From positions 1 through 36,528 of the forward strand of contig JAAFAI010000035.1 in assembly GCA_018222405.1 (NCBI GenBank): 36,528 nucleotides of DNA, read 5' to 3'. The translations under genes were made by a program, and so were the position numbers. Below, piece by piece: positions 25,494-33,426 of this stretch; the first letter of the stretch is position 1, and each line of letters opens with the position of its first letter. Source of the stretch: Gammaproteobacteria bacterium (GTDB taxonomy: Bacteria; Pseudomonadota; Gammaproteobacteria; Enterobacterales; Alteromonadaceae). The notes under the pieces were generated by a model. That model was not told the DNA's origin. It ran no database searches and saw nothing but the letters and a program-made list of their open reading frames with translations.

Positions 25494-26057
25494 ATGGCTT
25501 TAATCAACACTCAAATCAAACCATTCAAAGCGAACGCGTTTAAAAATGGTGAATTAATCGAAGTAAGCAGCGAAGACATCGCGGGCAAGTGGGCAGTATT
25601 TGTATTCTACCCGGCTGACTTCACTTTCGTATGTCCAACTGAGTTAGGTGACGTTGCTGACAAATACGAAGAGCTGCAATCTCGTGGTGTAGAAGTATTC
25701 TCAGTATCAACTGACACGCACTTCACACACGCAGCATGGCACGAGGCGTCAGAAACTATCGGTAAAATCAAGTTTGCGATGATTGGCGACCCAACAGGCG
25801 AAATTACCCGTAACTTCGACTGCATGCGTGAAAACATGGGTCTGGCTGACCGCGCAACTTTCGTAGTTGACCCGGATGGCATCATCCAGGCAATGGAAAT
25901 TACTGCTGAAGGTATCGGCCGTGACGCAGATGACCTGGTACGTAAAGTGAAAGCGGCTCAATATGTAGCGTCTCACCCTGGTGAAGTTTGCCCGGCTAAA
26001 TGGAAAGAAGGTGAAGAAACTTTAGCCCCATCTCTAGACCTGGTAGGTAAAATTTAA
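25494..26057 (+). CDS. ahpC: Alkyl hydroperoxide reductase subunit AhpC (peroxiredoxin)
   Basis: AhpC reduces H2O2 and organic peroxides in the cytoplasm. The 187-residue typical 2-Cys peroxiredoxin matches E. coli AhpC in length and layout: peroxidatic Cys47 in DFTFVCPTE, DTHFTHAAWH, and resolving Cys166 in GEVCPAKW. A strong TAGGAGA site precedes ATG 25494. ahpF, its dedicated reductase, follows after 84 bp. Codon use looks biased toward highly expressed codons. Confidence 0.97.
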   Translation: MALINTQIKPFKANAFKNGELIEVSSEDIAGKWAVFVFYPADFTFVCPTELGDVADKYEELQSRGVEVFSVSTDTHFTHAAWHEASETIGKIKFAMIGDPTGEITRNFDCMRENMGLADRATFVVDPDGIIQAMEITAEGIGRDADDLVRKVKAAQYVASHPGEVCPAKWKEGEETLAPSLDLVGKI

Positions 26058-26141
26058 TTACCGTTTTAACCAACGAGTAATGTCGGTGCGGGCCGCGGCC
26101 CGCACATCCCCTCAACCACATTATCTAAGGCAGAATTAAAT

Positions 26142-27734
26142 ATGATTACGCAAGATATTAAAAAGGCGTTAAAAGGTTACTTCGCGTCGATGCAGAAAAA
26201 TATTACATTTGTTCTGCAAACTGGCGAACACAGCAAGCGAGACGAGCTGAAGCAGTTTCTGTCTGATGTGGCAGGAGTGAGCGACAAGATCCAGTTGGAA
26301 GAACGCGATACAAACGGCGTACTACGCAGCTCAATCAGTTTTTTACTGGAAGCTGATGGTGAAGATACCGGTATTCGTTTTTCCGGGATCCCAGGCGGTC
26401 ACGAGTTTAACTCGTTCGTACTGGCACTGCTGCATGCGTCAGGCACCGAACTTAAAATTGACGACAGCGTCGCGTCATTAGTGAAAGGTGTTAAAGACGA
26501 ACTTAAGTTCGAAGTATTTATCAGTCTGAGCTGTCATAATTGTCCGGACGTTGTCCAGGCGTTAAACCAGTTCGCGCTGATTAATCCGAATATCTCGTCA
26601 GAAATGATTGACGGCGGCCTCTACCAATCGCTGGTAGAAGAGCGCGATATTCAGGGTGTACCGAGTGTGTATTTAAATGGTGAACTCTTTGCAAACGGTA
26701 AAGTAGACGCCGCCACACTGATTGACAAGTTACTGGAATTCGATCCGAGCCTGAAAGAGGCCAATAAAGGTCAGTCGTTACCCCTCCAGGACGTAACCGT
26801 TATCGGCGGTGGTCCGGCAGGCGTAAGTGCGGCAATCTACAGTGCCCGTAAAGGCCTGAAAGTCACTGTGGTAGCTGACCGTTTTGGTGGTCAGGTAAAA
26901 GACACCATGGGTATCGAAAACCTGATTTCTGTGCCAAAAACCACTGGCCCTGAGCTGGTTGGTAACCTGGCAGAACATATGAAAGATTACGATATTACTT
27001 TAAAAGAGCATGTCCGTGTGGATAACATCGAGAAGGGGAATATCAAAACCCTGACCTTATCGTCAGGAGAACAGATTCAAACCAAGTCACTGATTGTGGC
27101 AACCGGTGCCCGCTGGAGAGAGCTGGGTGTACCCGGCGAGAAAGAAAACGTGGGTAACGGCGTGGCATATTGCCCGCACTGTGACGGTCCGTTCTTTAAA
27201 GGCAAGGACGTGGCAGTAATTGGCGGCGGTAACTCTGGCATTGAGGCCGCACTGGATCTAGCCGGTATTGTTAAATCAGTGACCGTGTTTGAATTTATGC
27301 CTACGTTAAAAGCGGATCAGGTATTAATTGATCAGGCTGAAAAGCGCGACAATATTACTATTATCAAAAACGCGGCAACCAAGCAGATCGTTGCGGACAA
27401 CGGTAAAGTCAGCGCGATCGAATATCAGGACAGAGCGACCAACGAAGAGCATTCGTTACCACTGGCCGGTGTGTTCGTACAAATTGGCCTGGTTCCGAAC
27501 AGTCAGTTTATGAAAGGTGTTGTAGACCTCACTCAATACGGCGAGATTGTGGTCGACAGTAAGTGTAACACCTCTGAGCCCGGCATCTATGCCGCGGGTG
27601 ATGTAACAACGGTGCCTTATAAACAGATTGTTATCTCTATGGGCGAGGGTGCTAAAGCCTCACTAGCGGCTTTCGAATATCTGCTGTCTCACCAGACAGA
27701 AGAAGAGCTCGAAGAGCAGGCTGCTGTTGCCTGA
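26142..27734 (+). CDS. ahpF: Alkyl hydroperoxide reductase subunit AhpF
   Basis: AhpF passes electrons from NADH to AhpC. The 530-residue flavoprotein has the N-terminal double-thioredoxin domain with Cys131-Cys134 (CHNC), then a thioredoxin reductase-like part. That part has the FAD motif GGGPAGVSAA, the redox pair Cys344-Cys347 (CPHC), the NADH motif GGGNSGIEAA and the C-terminal FAD motif GIYAAGDVTTVPYKQ. Positions agree with E. coli AhpF (129/132 and 345/348). It is the second gene of the ahpCF operon and is closed by a terminator. Confidence 0.97.
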   Translation: MITQDIKKALKGYFASMQKNITFVLQTGEHSKRDELKQFLSDVAGVSDKIQLEERDTNGVLRSSISFLLEADGEDTGIRFSGIPGGHEFNSFVLALLHASGTELKIDDSVASLVKGVKDELKFEVFISLSCHNCPDVVQALNQFALINPNISSEMIDGGLYQSLVEERDIQGVPSVYLNGELFANGKVDAATLIDKLLEFDPSLKEANKGQSLPLQDVTVIGGGPAGVSAAIYSARKGLKVTVVADRFGGQVKDTMGIENLISVPKTTGPELVGNLAEHMKDYDITLKEHVRVDNIEKGNIKTLTLSSGEQIQTKSLIVATGARWRELGVPGEKENVGNGVAYCPHCDGPFFKGKDVAVIGGGNSGIEAALDLAGIVKSVTVFEFMPTLKADQVLIDQAEKRDNITIIKNAATKQIVADNGKVSAIEYQDRATNEEHSLPLAGVFVQIGLVPNSQFMKGVVDLTQYGEIVVDSKCNTSEPGIYAAGDVTTVPYKQIVISMGEGAKASLAAFEYLLSHQTEEELEEQAAVA

Positions 27735-27763
27735 TGCCTCTGATATCATCTATGTCGTAAGTT

Positions 27764-27792
27764 AAAAAGCGGACTCGTTAGTCCGCTTTTTT
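27764..27792. terminator. Terminator between ahpF and the convergent PH-domain gene
   Basis: The stem AAAAAGCGGAC/GTCCGCTTTTT (27764-27774 with 27781-27791) has a six-base loop. With A- and T-runs on opposite sides it can work for both converging genes. Confidence 0.9.
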
Positions 27793-27818
27793 AATGTGCG
27801 TATCAGTTTTAGCCTGGA

Positions 27819-28355
27819 TTAAGATTTGTTGTTTATGAGTGTCGCCAACATCTGCTCAATCCGCTTTACGCTTTCGGTGAGTTCAGAAAGCTCTGACTGT
27901 TGCTGCGAAGGCTGTGCTTTGTCGGCCCGGGGAGCAGCAGGGTAGTTGTCTTTTTGGGTGAGTATTGCCTCGCGAAAATCGGCAGCGTCTTCGATACCAA
28001 GCATCGAAACCAAGGCCCCCTGGCCGGACTGTCCTGCTGTCTCAAAACTCAGGCTGTAAAGCCCCAAAGCGCGCATTAACGGACCCTGACTCATGGCTAC
28101 GTCAGTAATTTTCTCCAGTGGAATCGATTTTTCTACTTTAAAAAACACGCCGCGTTTAACTACCAGTTTTCGTTCTGTAAGTTCCGCGGACATCGCCTTT
28201 AGCATACGACCACTGATAAATAACATCAGGGGGATGGAAATGAGCAACAGCGGGATACCAATAACGGTGAGCCCGGAGACAATTAGAAGACTTATCAGCC
28301 AATAAGTTTTTACTTTCGGGCTAAAACTAGCACTACGTAATACGGTTTCCGCCAT
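27819..28355 (-). CDS. Membrane-anchored bacterial PH-domain protein
   Basis: This 178-residue protein has two hydrophobic helices at about 18-30 and 33-49 forming a hairpin anchor. A bacterial PH-like (YdbS/bPH2-type) domain follows at about 52-130, with ELTERKLVVKRGVFFKVEKSIPLEKITDVAMSQGPLMRALGLYSLSFETAG. The tail is polar and ends in a short amphipathic helix (ESVKRIEQMLATLI). The motif 'I..LekItDv...qg.l.r.lGl..l...ta' is typical of the family. The role is unknown, perhaps membrane stress. It stands alone, convergent with ahpF. Confidence 0.82.
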   Translation of the reverse strand: MAETVLRSASFSPKVKTYWLISLLIVSGLTVIGIPLLLISIPLMLFISGRMLKAMSAELTERKLVVKRGVFFKVEKSIPLEKITDVAMSQGPLMRALGLYSLSFETAGQSGQGALVSMLGIEDAADFREAILTQKDNYPAAPRADKAQPSQQQSELSELTESVKRIEQMLATLINNKS

Positions 28356-28506
28356 GATGGTTCCTTGTCTGCGTTGCTTTTTGAGATCATCATAGCGTAT
28401 TTAACGTACGGCCAGACAGTGATACCGGTGAAATAAGCTTGTCGAATTGTAAGAGACTGTAACGCAACGCATGGTGAAACAGATTATCAAACATTGAACA
28501 GGCTTA

Positions 28507-28857
28507 TTAGCGCATTATGTCATGCACCCAGTCTATCCAGCGGTGTAGCCACAGGCGAATATTGTGCCTGGGCTCCAGAGTAGTCAGGCGATAGCCGCGC
28601 TTAGGAATGACTTCAATTTGCCAGGGCGGCGGTTCCGGGAGTGACTTGAGCTCTTTTCGGAGTCGACAGACAAGGTGGTTTATCCGGTCTTCACTGACTA
28701 CCTTATGACCCCAGATAGACTGACGCATATCGGAACGGGTAACAATCTCACCTTCATTTTCGATTAGCAAATCTAACAGGTCACCACACTGTGGTGAAAG
28801 TACCCGTTGCTCACCCTGTGAGTCGGTAATGGTTCTAGAAGGTTTATCGTAAGTCAT
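28507..28857 (-). CDS. Stand-alone OmpR/PhoB-type winged-helix DNA-binding protein
   Basis: This 116-residue protein has little beyond the Trans_reg_C winged helix (about 8-95): LSPQCGDLLDLLIENEGEIVTRSDMRQSIWG, the recognition helix DRINHLVCRLRKELK and the wing VIPKRGYRL. No receiver precedes it. The C-terminal 20 residues (NIRLWLHRWIDWVHDIMR) form a Trp-rich amphipathic helix but not a full membrane span. The domain resembles that of CadC/ToxR-type regulators, cut just before the membrane anchor. It is divergent from a secreted-protein gene, with arrays of direct repeats in between. No clear Shine-Dalgarno site precedes ATG 28857. Confidence 0.82.
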   Translation of the reverse strand: MTYDKPSRTITDSQGEQRVLSPQCGDLLDLLIENEGEIVTRSDMRQSIWGHKVVSEDRINHLVCRLRKELKSLPEPPPWQIEVIPKRGYRLTTLEPRHNIRLWLHRWIDWVHDIMR

Positions 28858-28914
28858 GGGAGCAAATCTTTACAAAGCTAACCCGTTATCTGCTACTAAA
28901 GTTTAGCAGAACAA

Positions 28915-28951
28915 ATGAAAAACAAATGACAGGTATGACAAAGAAATGACA
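28915..28951 (-). promoter_or_regulatory. Pho-box-like array facing the winged-helix gene
   Basis: Read on the minus strand, half sites TGTCAT, TGTCAT, TGTCAT and TTTCAT begin at 28951, 28940, 28931 and 28920, with steps of 11, 9 and 11 bp. The first pair fits the PhoB box pattern (7-bp repeat, 4-bp AT-rich spacer). A possible -10, TAAACT, lies about 10 bp further on (28900-28905). Confidence 0.55.
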
Positions 28952-28988
28952 TTTTTGAGCTAAGCGAATGAAAAAAGGCAGATTAAAT

Positions 28989-29017
28989 TTGTCATCTAAG
29001 CGTCATGGTTTTGTCAG
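28989..29017 (+). promoter_or_regulatory. Pho-box-like array facing the secreted-protein gene
   Basis: Half sites TGTCAT, CGTCAT and TGTCAG begin at 28990, 29001 and 29012, exactly 11 bp apart, in the orientation of the 29115 gene. There is no consensus -35; TACACT at 29041-29046 is a possible -10. OmpR/PhoB-type winged helices bind such head-to-tail repeats. Confidence 0.55.
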
Positions 29018-29114
29018 CGAAGAATAACCCGATAACGGCCTACACTCTAAGGGTCTGAGCAGATGTATCGCCAGCGAAATACCCATTCAAACCAAATCAG
29101 GTGTAGGAAAGATG

Positions 29115-29513
29115 ATGAACAAAAGTAAAGTTTTACCTGTTAGCCTGGCGGTGTTATCGCTATCAGCAGTATGTGGCACCGCCATGGCCGAAGGATATCC
29201 CAAAGAGCTTGAGAAAGACCTTATTTCAGTGTGTAAAAATGCGGCTGAGGATGATCGTCTCGGGCTGCGACAGGCCGTAAGAGAACTGACACCCTCAAGC
29301 AAAATAAATACGTCGACTTACAGAGTATTGGCTAACGGGCTGGTTTGTAATGGTATGCAACTCGCTGCCTTTGCCCGCTACTATGGTGCCACCGACACCT
29401 ATACATTGCTGAAAAAGTACACGTACCCTAATGCGGTTATTGAAATTAAGGACGTGACCGCTAGTCGTGATGTGCCGGTTGATATAAGCGTAAGCATGAC
29501 AACTGGTAAGTAA
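29115..29513 (+). CDS. Small secreted DUF3718-like protein
   Basis: This 132-residue protein has a clear signal peptide (MNKSKVLPVSLAVLSLSAVCGTAMA, cleavage before EGYP). The mature domain of about 107 residues has two cysteines (SVCKNAAEDD and LVCNGMQLAAFARYYGA), a pattern I associate with the DUF3718 family of Shewanella and Alteromonas; the match is from memory. The cysteines could form a periplasmic disulfide. ATG 29115 has better spacing from AGGAAAG than 29112. No function is known to me. It is divergent from the winged-helix gene and followed by a terminator. Confidence 0.7.
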   Translation: MNKSKVLPVSLAVLSLSAVCGTAMAEGYPKELEKDLISVCKNAAEDDRLGLRQAVRELTPSSKINTSTYRVLANGLVCNGMQLAAFARYYGATDTYTLLKKYTYPNAVIEIKDVTASRDVPVDISVSMTTGK

Positions 29514-29531
29514 CCGGAGCGAAACAACGAG

Positions 29532-29564
29532 AAACGAAGGGATGGCAACGTCTCTTCGTTTTTT
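29532..29564 (+). terminator. Terminator after the DUF3718-like gene
   Basis: AACGAAG at 29533-29539 pairs with CTTCGTT at 29554-29560 around a 14-base loop and is followed by TTTT. The long loop makes it weaker than the other terminators here. Confidence 0.65.
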
Positions 29565-29624
29565 GTGCTTTTGATTCAGAATTTACCAGTCTGGAAAATG
29601 GTCTCGGAATGCATATTCGACAAT

Positions 29625-29650
29625 AAAAAACCGGAGCAAAAGTACTCCGG
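29625..29650 (-). terminator. Terminator after the YdcH-like gene
   Basis: On the minus strand CCGGAG/CTCCGG (six-base stem, eight-base loop) is followed by six T residues. It lies 29 bp after the stop of the small minus-strand gene. Confidence 0.8.
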
Positions 29651-29678
29651 CGAACGGTTGGGTGTTACTTTATTAGAA

Positions 29679-29930
29679 TTAATTAACGGCTTCTGCTTCT
29701 TTGATAAACGTAAACAGAGCGTCCTTTAGCTGCACGCGCTCGGCTTTCTTCTCGTTTAAAGTATCGTCTGACGTGGGCTCTGCGCCTTCTTCCATTTTAT
29801 GAATAAGACTGTCGAGTTCGTTGTATTGCTCAAACAATCTGGCAAAGTGGCGGTCATTCATTTTTAAATGACGAATAGTGTGCTGATGATCAGGGAATTC
29901 ATGAACGAGATCATGTTTTTCAATATTCAT
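29679..29930 (-). CDS. YdcH family (DUF465) small helical protein
   Basis: This 83-residue protein shows the family pattern HDLVHEFPDHQHTIRHLKMNDRHFARLFEQYNELDSLIHKME and ends in ERVQLKDALFTFI. It should be an alpha-helical hairpin that self-associates in the cytoplasm. The function of the family is not established. It has its own terminator and no operon partner. The next gene (YgiQ) is downstream on the same strand but behind that terminator. Confidence 0.85.
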   Translation of the reverse strand: MNIEKHDLVHEFPDHQHTIRHLKMNDRHFARLFEQYNELDSLIHKMEEGAEPTSDDTLNEKKAERVQLKDALFTFIKEAEAVN

Positions 29931-30037
29931 AGTAGCTCTTATCTGGTTGTTAACAGTGGCCTTTCCACTAACTTGAGTCTACTCTGACAGTCGTGATGTT
30001 ACCTTGATTCAGGTCATGGTTTCGTTGGGGAGTATCA

Positions 30038-30063
30038 ATAAAAAAGGGCGGTTAAACCGCCCT
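30038..30063 (-). terminator. Terminator after the YgiQ-family gene
   Basis: The palindrome AGGGCGGTT/AACCGCCCT is followed on the minus strand by six T residues. It begins 5 bp after the minus-strand stop codon. Confidence 0.85.
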
Positions 30064-30068
30064 GTATA

Positions 30069-32282
30069 TTAGTGATTTTGCTGGTCGTTGCGTTTGGCTT
30101 TAAACGGCCGCTTTTTACCACGCGGGTTAGGACTCGCCGCATTTTTAAAGCCGGTATGTTTGGTCATCGCGCGCTCGCCGCGGCGGGCCTTGCTGGCTTT
30201 CTGGCGTTTTTCGCTGGCTGACTCAGGCGGCACCAGGTGTTGCGGGCCACGACCGATTAGATCTTCGCGGCCCATTTTGACCAGCGCTTTGCGAATTTGC
30301 GCAAAGTTTTTCGGATCGTGATAACGCAGCATGGCTTTATGTAAACGACGATGAATTTCGCCTTTGGCAGAAGGTACATTCTCGCTGTCTTTTTTCACTT
30401 TACGCAGCGAGTTAACCTCGGTGTGATACAACGTGGTGGCTGTTGCCATGGGCGAAGGATAGAAATTTTGTACCTGATCGAGCTTAAAGCGGTTTTCTTT
30501 CAGCCAGATAGCCAGCGCCAACATGTCTTCATCAGTAGTACCAGGGTGTGAGGCAATAAAATACGGGATCAGGTACTGTTCTTTACCCGCTTCCTTTGAA
30601 TACTTATCAAACAGCTCCTTAAAGCGATAATAAGTGCCCATGCCCGGTTTCATCATCTTACTTAACGGGCCATCTTCGGTATGTTCAGGCGCAATTTTCA
30701 GGTAGCCGCCAACGTGGTGCTTGGCCAGCTCCTTAACGTAGTTGGGATCTTCAATGGCTAAGTCGTAACGCACGCCCGAAGCAATCAGAATTTTCTTGAT
30801 GCCAGGCAAATCACGGGCCCGGCGATACAAATCAATAGTAGGTTTATGGTCGGTATCCATGTGGGCACAGATAGATGGGTACACACAGGAGGGTCGACGA
30901 CAGGTTGCTTCGGCTTTAGCGCTCTTACAGCGCAGGCGATACATGTTAGCCGTAGGGCCGCCAAGGTCAGAAATGACGCCGGTGAAGCCAGGTACCGTAT
31001 CGCGGATTTGCTCAATTTCACGAATAATCGAGTCTTCCGAGCGGCTTTGAATAATACGGCCTTCGTGTTCGGTGATGGAGCAGAACGTACAACCGCCAAA
31101 GCAGCCACGCATAATATTGACCGAAAATCGGATCATATCGTAAGCGGGGATCTTTGCTTTACCATAAGCCGGGTGAGGCACCCGTTGATAGGGTAAATCA
31201 AATACTGCGTCCATCTCTTCGGTTTCCAGCGGCATAGCCGGCGGATTGATCCAAATGTGCCGATCGCCATGGCGTTGCAACAGCGCCCGGGCACAACCCG
31301 GATTGGTTTCCTGATGCAGAATGCGGTTAGCATGGGCATACAAGGTTTTGTTATCGCGCACTACTTCAAAGGCGGGTAGTTTTACATACACCTGTTCCCA
31401 GGGTTTACGGCGCTCGGCCGGTTGCACCACTATTGGCCGGGCTTTCGCTTCGGTAACCGGCTGGCTGTCTTTATTTTCGTTGCCTTTATTTTCGTTCTCG
31501 CCCTCACAATCCGGCTCCATGATATAGGGGCTCGGGATAGGGTCAATTTTGCCGGGACGGTCGAGAGACGTTGAGTCAACGCCCTGCCATTCGGGCAAGG
31601 GCTGTTTAACAATAATAGCGGTGCCACGCACATCGGTAATATCACTAATGGCTTCACCCGCCGCCAGACGGTGAGTCACTTCCACCAACGGACGCTCAGC
31701 GTTACCGAACATCAATAAGTCGGCTTTGGCATCAAACAGCACGGAACGACGTACTTTTTCCGACCAGTAGTCATAATGGGCAATACGGCGCAGGCTGGCT
31801 TCAATACCACCAATAATAATCGGTACGTCTTTAAAGGCCTCGCGGCAACGCTGGGAATAAACGGTGACTGCCCGGTCGGGGCGTTTGCCGCCTTCATTGT
31901 TGGGCGTATAAGCATCGTCGTGACGCAGCTTTTTATCCGCGGTGTAGCGGTTAATCATAGAGTCCATGTTGCCGGCAGTCACACCAAAATACAGGTTGGG
32001 CTTGCCCAGCTTCATAAAGTCGTTTTTATTCTGCCAGTCAGGCTGGGCAATAATACCCACCCGGTAACCGTGTGCTTCCAGCAAGCGGCCGATAATCGCC
32101 ATACCAAAACTGGGGTGGTCTACATACGCATCGCCTGTGACCAGAATAATATCGCAGCTGTCCCAGCGCAGTTCGTCCATTTCGGCCCGGGACATGGGTA
32201 AAAAGGGCGCGCTACCGTAGCAGTGTGTCCAGTATTTAGGATAAGAAAACAGGCCGCGATCGGCTTTTATGGTTGCTTGCAT
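30069..32282 (-). CDS. ygiQ: YgiQ family radical SAM protein
   Basis: This is a 737-residue member of a widespread but functionally uncharacterised radical SAM family. The 4Fe-4S cluster motif is Cys394-Cys398-Cys401 (CFGGCTFC). An N-terminal cobalamin-binding-like region covers about 40-230 (DIILVTGDAYVDHPSFGMAIIGRLLEAHGYRVGIIAQPDW). The central domain has SDLGGPTANMYRLRCKS, and C-terminal family segments follow (NFYPSPMATATTLYHT, RLHKAMLRYHDPKNF). The last 50 residues are Lys/Arg-rich and could bind nucleic acid. It is a single-gene unit. Confidence 0.93.
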   Translation of the reverse strand: MQATIKADRGLFSYPKYWTHCYGSAPFLPMSRAEMDELRWDSCDIILVTGDAYVDHPSFGMAIIGRLLEAHGYRVGIIAQPDWQNKNDFMKLGKPNLYFGVTAGNMDSMINRYTADKKLRHDDAYTPNNEGGKRPDRAVTVYSQRCREAFKDVPIIIGGIEASLRRIAHYDYWSEKVRRSVLFDAKADLLMFGNAERPLVEVTHRLAAGEAISDITDVRGTAIIVKQPLPEWQGVDSTSLDRPGKIDPIPSPYIMEPDCEGENENKGNENKDSQPVTEAKARPIVVQPAERRKPWEQVYVKLPAFEVVRDNKTLYAHANRILHQETNPGCARALLQRHGDRHIWINPPAMPLETEEMDAVFDLPYQRVPHPAYGKAKIPAYDMIRFSVNIMRGCFGGCTFCSITEHEGRIIQSRSEDSIIREIEQIRDTVPGFTGVISDLGGPTANMYRLRCKSAKAEATCRRPSCVYPSICAHMDTDHKPTIDLYRRARDLPGIKKILIASGVRYDLAIEDPNYVKELAKHHVGGYLKIAPEHTEDGPLSKMMKPGMGTYYRFKELFDKYSKEAGKEQYLIPYFIASHPGTTDEDMLALAIWLKENRFKLDQVQNFYPSPMATATTLYHTEVNSLRKVKKDSENVPSAKGEIHRRLHKAMLRYHDPKNFAQIRKALVKMGREDLIGRGPQHLVPPESASEKRQKASKARRGERAMTKHTGFKNAASPNPRGKKRPFKAKRNDQQNH

Positions 32283-32404
32283 GGAATTCTTCAGCGGGTT
32301 GTGAAAACGGTCGAATTATAGCAAACATCCACAGGCGAAAATAGCTAAGTCAGTATTTACAACTCACAACCGTGAAGCAAATTGCACAATAAAAATACAG
32401 CGGG

Positions 32405-32839
32405 TTAACGAATTACCTGTTGTGCCCACTGGATAAGCTGTCCGGCTGGCATAGCACCGGCCTGACGATTGACTTCACGACCTTGTTTAAACACTAACAG
32501 GCTGGGAATGCTACGAATAGCAAATTGCTGACTTAACATGGGGTTAGATTCGGTATCGACCTTGGCAAAGATGACCTTACCTTGTAACTGTTCAGCAGCC
32601 TGGGCAAAGGCAGGAGCCATCATTTTACAGGGGCCACACCAGTCGGCCCAAAAATCCACAATCACCGGCAGGTCTGATTTTTCGATAAAGCGCGCAAAAT
32701 CTGCCTGTTTTACATCGACCGGGTGGGCGGGTAACAGGCCTTGCTTACATTTGCCACATACCGGGTTGTCACTTAAACGTTCCGCCGGACTGCGATTTAG
32801 CCCCTGACAGTGGGGGCAAACAATATGAATAGCACTCAT
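32405..32839 (-). CDS. trxC: Thioredoxin 2 (TrxC)
   Basis: This 144-residue cytoplasmic disulfide reductase has the mark of TrxC: an N-terminal zinc ribbon (CPHC near residue 8 and CGKC near 28) ahead of a thioredoxin domain with WCGPC (Cys68, Cys71). AIRSIPSLLVFKQG supplies the cis-Pro loop. TrxC is oxidative-stress induced (OxyR) in E. coli and its zinc centre senses oxidation. AGGAG precedes ATG 32839. It is divergent from the EVE-domain gene. Confidence 0.95.
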   Translation of the reverse strand: MSAIHIVCPHCQGLNRSPAERLSDNPVCGKCKQGLLPAHPVDVKQADFARFIEKSDLPVIVDFWADWCGPCKMMAPAFAQAAEQLQGKVIFAKVDTESNPMLSQQFAIRSIPSLLVFKQGREVNRQAGAMPAGQLIQWAQQVIR

Positions 32840-32955
32840 GATTTTACTCCTATAAGCTATTTCTTATATGTTGTGCGCTTTTTCCCTTTCTCAAGGGCTG
32901 AATTGTGCTTACCGGTGACTTATACTCTGCGCCGGATAATTACGGAGAAGCATTC

Positions 32956-33426
32956 ATGCGCTACTGGCTGTTTAAATCAGAACCGGACGTGTTTGGTATC
33001 GACCACCTGGCTCAACGCCCTGACCAGACCGAGCCCTGGGATGGCGTGCGTAACTATCAGGCGCGTAATTTCCTGCGTGATGAGGTTAGCATGGGAGATA
33101 AAGTGTTTTTTTATCACTCCAGTTGTAAAGCGGTAGGTATTGCAGGTATTGCCGAGGTAGTTAAAGCCGGTTATCCCGATGCAACCCAGTTTGATCCTGA
33201 GTCGGACTATTACGATCCGAAAGCAACGCCTGATAAACCGCGCTGGTACAGTGTGGATGTAAAGTACGTGAGCAAGTTTGCCCGCGTGCTGCCGCTGAGT
33301 GTGATCAAAGATTGCCCGCAAATTACCGAATTAGGACTGGTGAAAAAAGGCCATCGCTTGTCAGTAATGCCGGTAACAGAAAGCGAATGGCACATTTTAA
33401 ACGAGCTGGCCGGACGTCAGCTTTAA
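32956..33426 (+). CDS. EVE domain-containing protein
   Basis: This 156-residue protein consists of one EVE domain: MRYWLFKSEPDVFGIDHLAQ, WDGVRNYQARNFLRDEVSMGDKVFFYHSSC, GIAGIAEVVKAGYPD and WYSVDVKYVSKF. EVE domains are PUA-related folds that read modified bases in DNA or RNA; eukaryotic THYN1 is related. ATG 32956 follows GGAGA; the earlier ATG-less extension to 32905 is not supported. Its stop overlaps the stop of convergent dgcA inside a TTAA palindrome. No restriction or defence gene lies nearby. Confidence 0.92.
   Translation: MRYWLFKSEPDVFGIDHLAQRPDQTEPWDGVRNYQARNFLRDEVSMGDKVFFYHSSCKAVGIAGIAEVVKAGYPDATQFDPESDYYDPKATPDKPRWYSVDVKYVSKFARVLPLSVIKDCPQITELGLVKKGHRLSVMPVTESEWHILNELAGRQL

Noticed and set aside
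30785..31196. Several 70-140 residue open frames opposite or overlapping the YgiQ gene
   Set aside because: They are shadow frames within a strongly conserved radical SAM gene and lack start signals.
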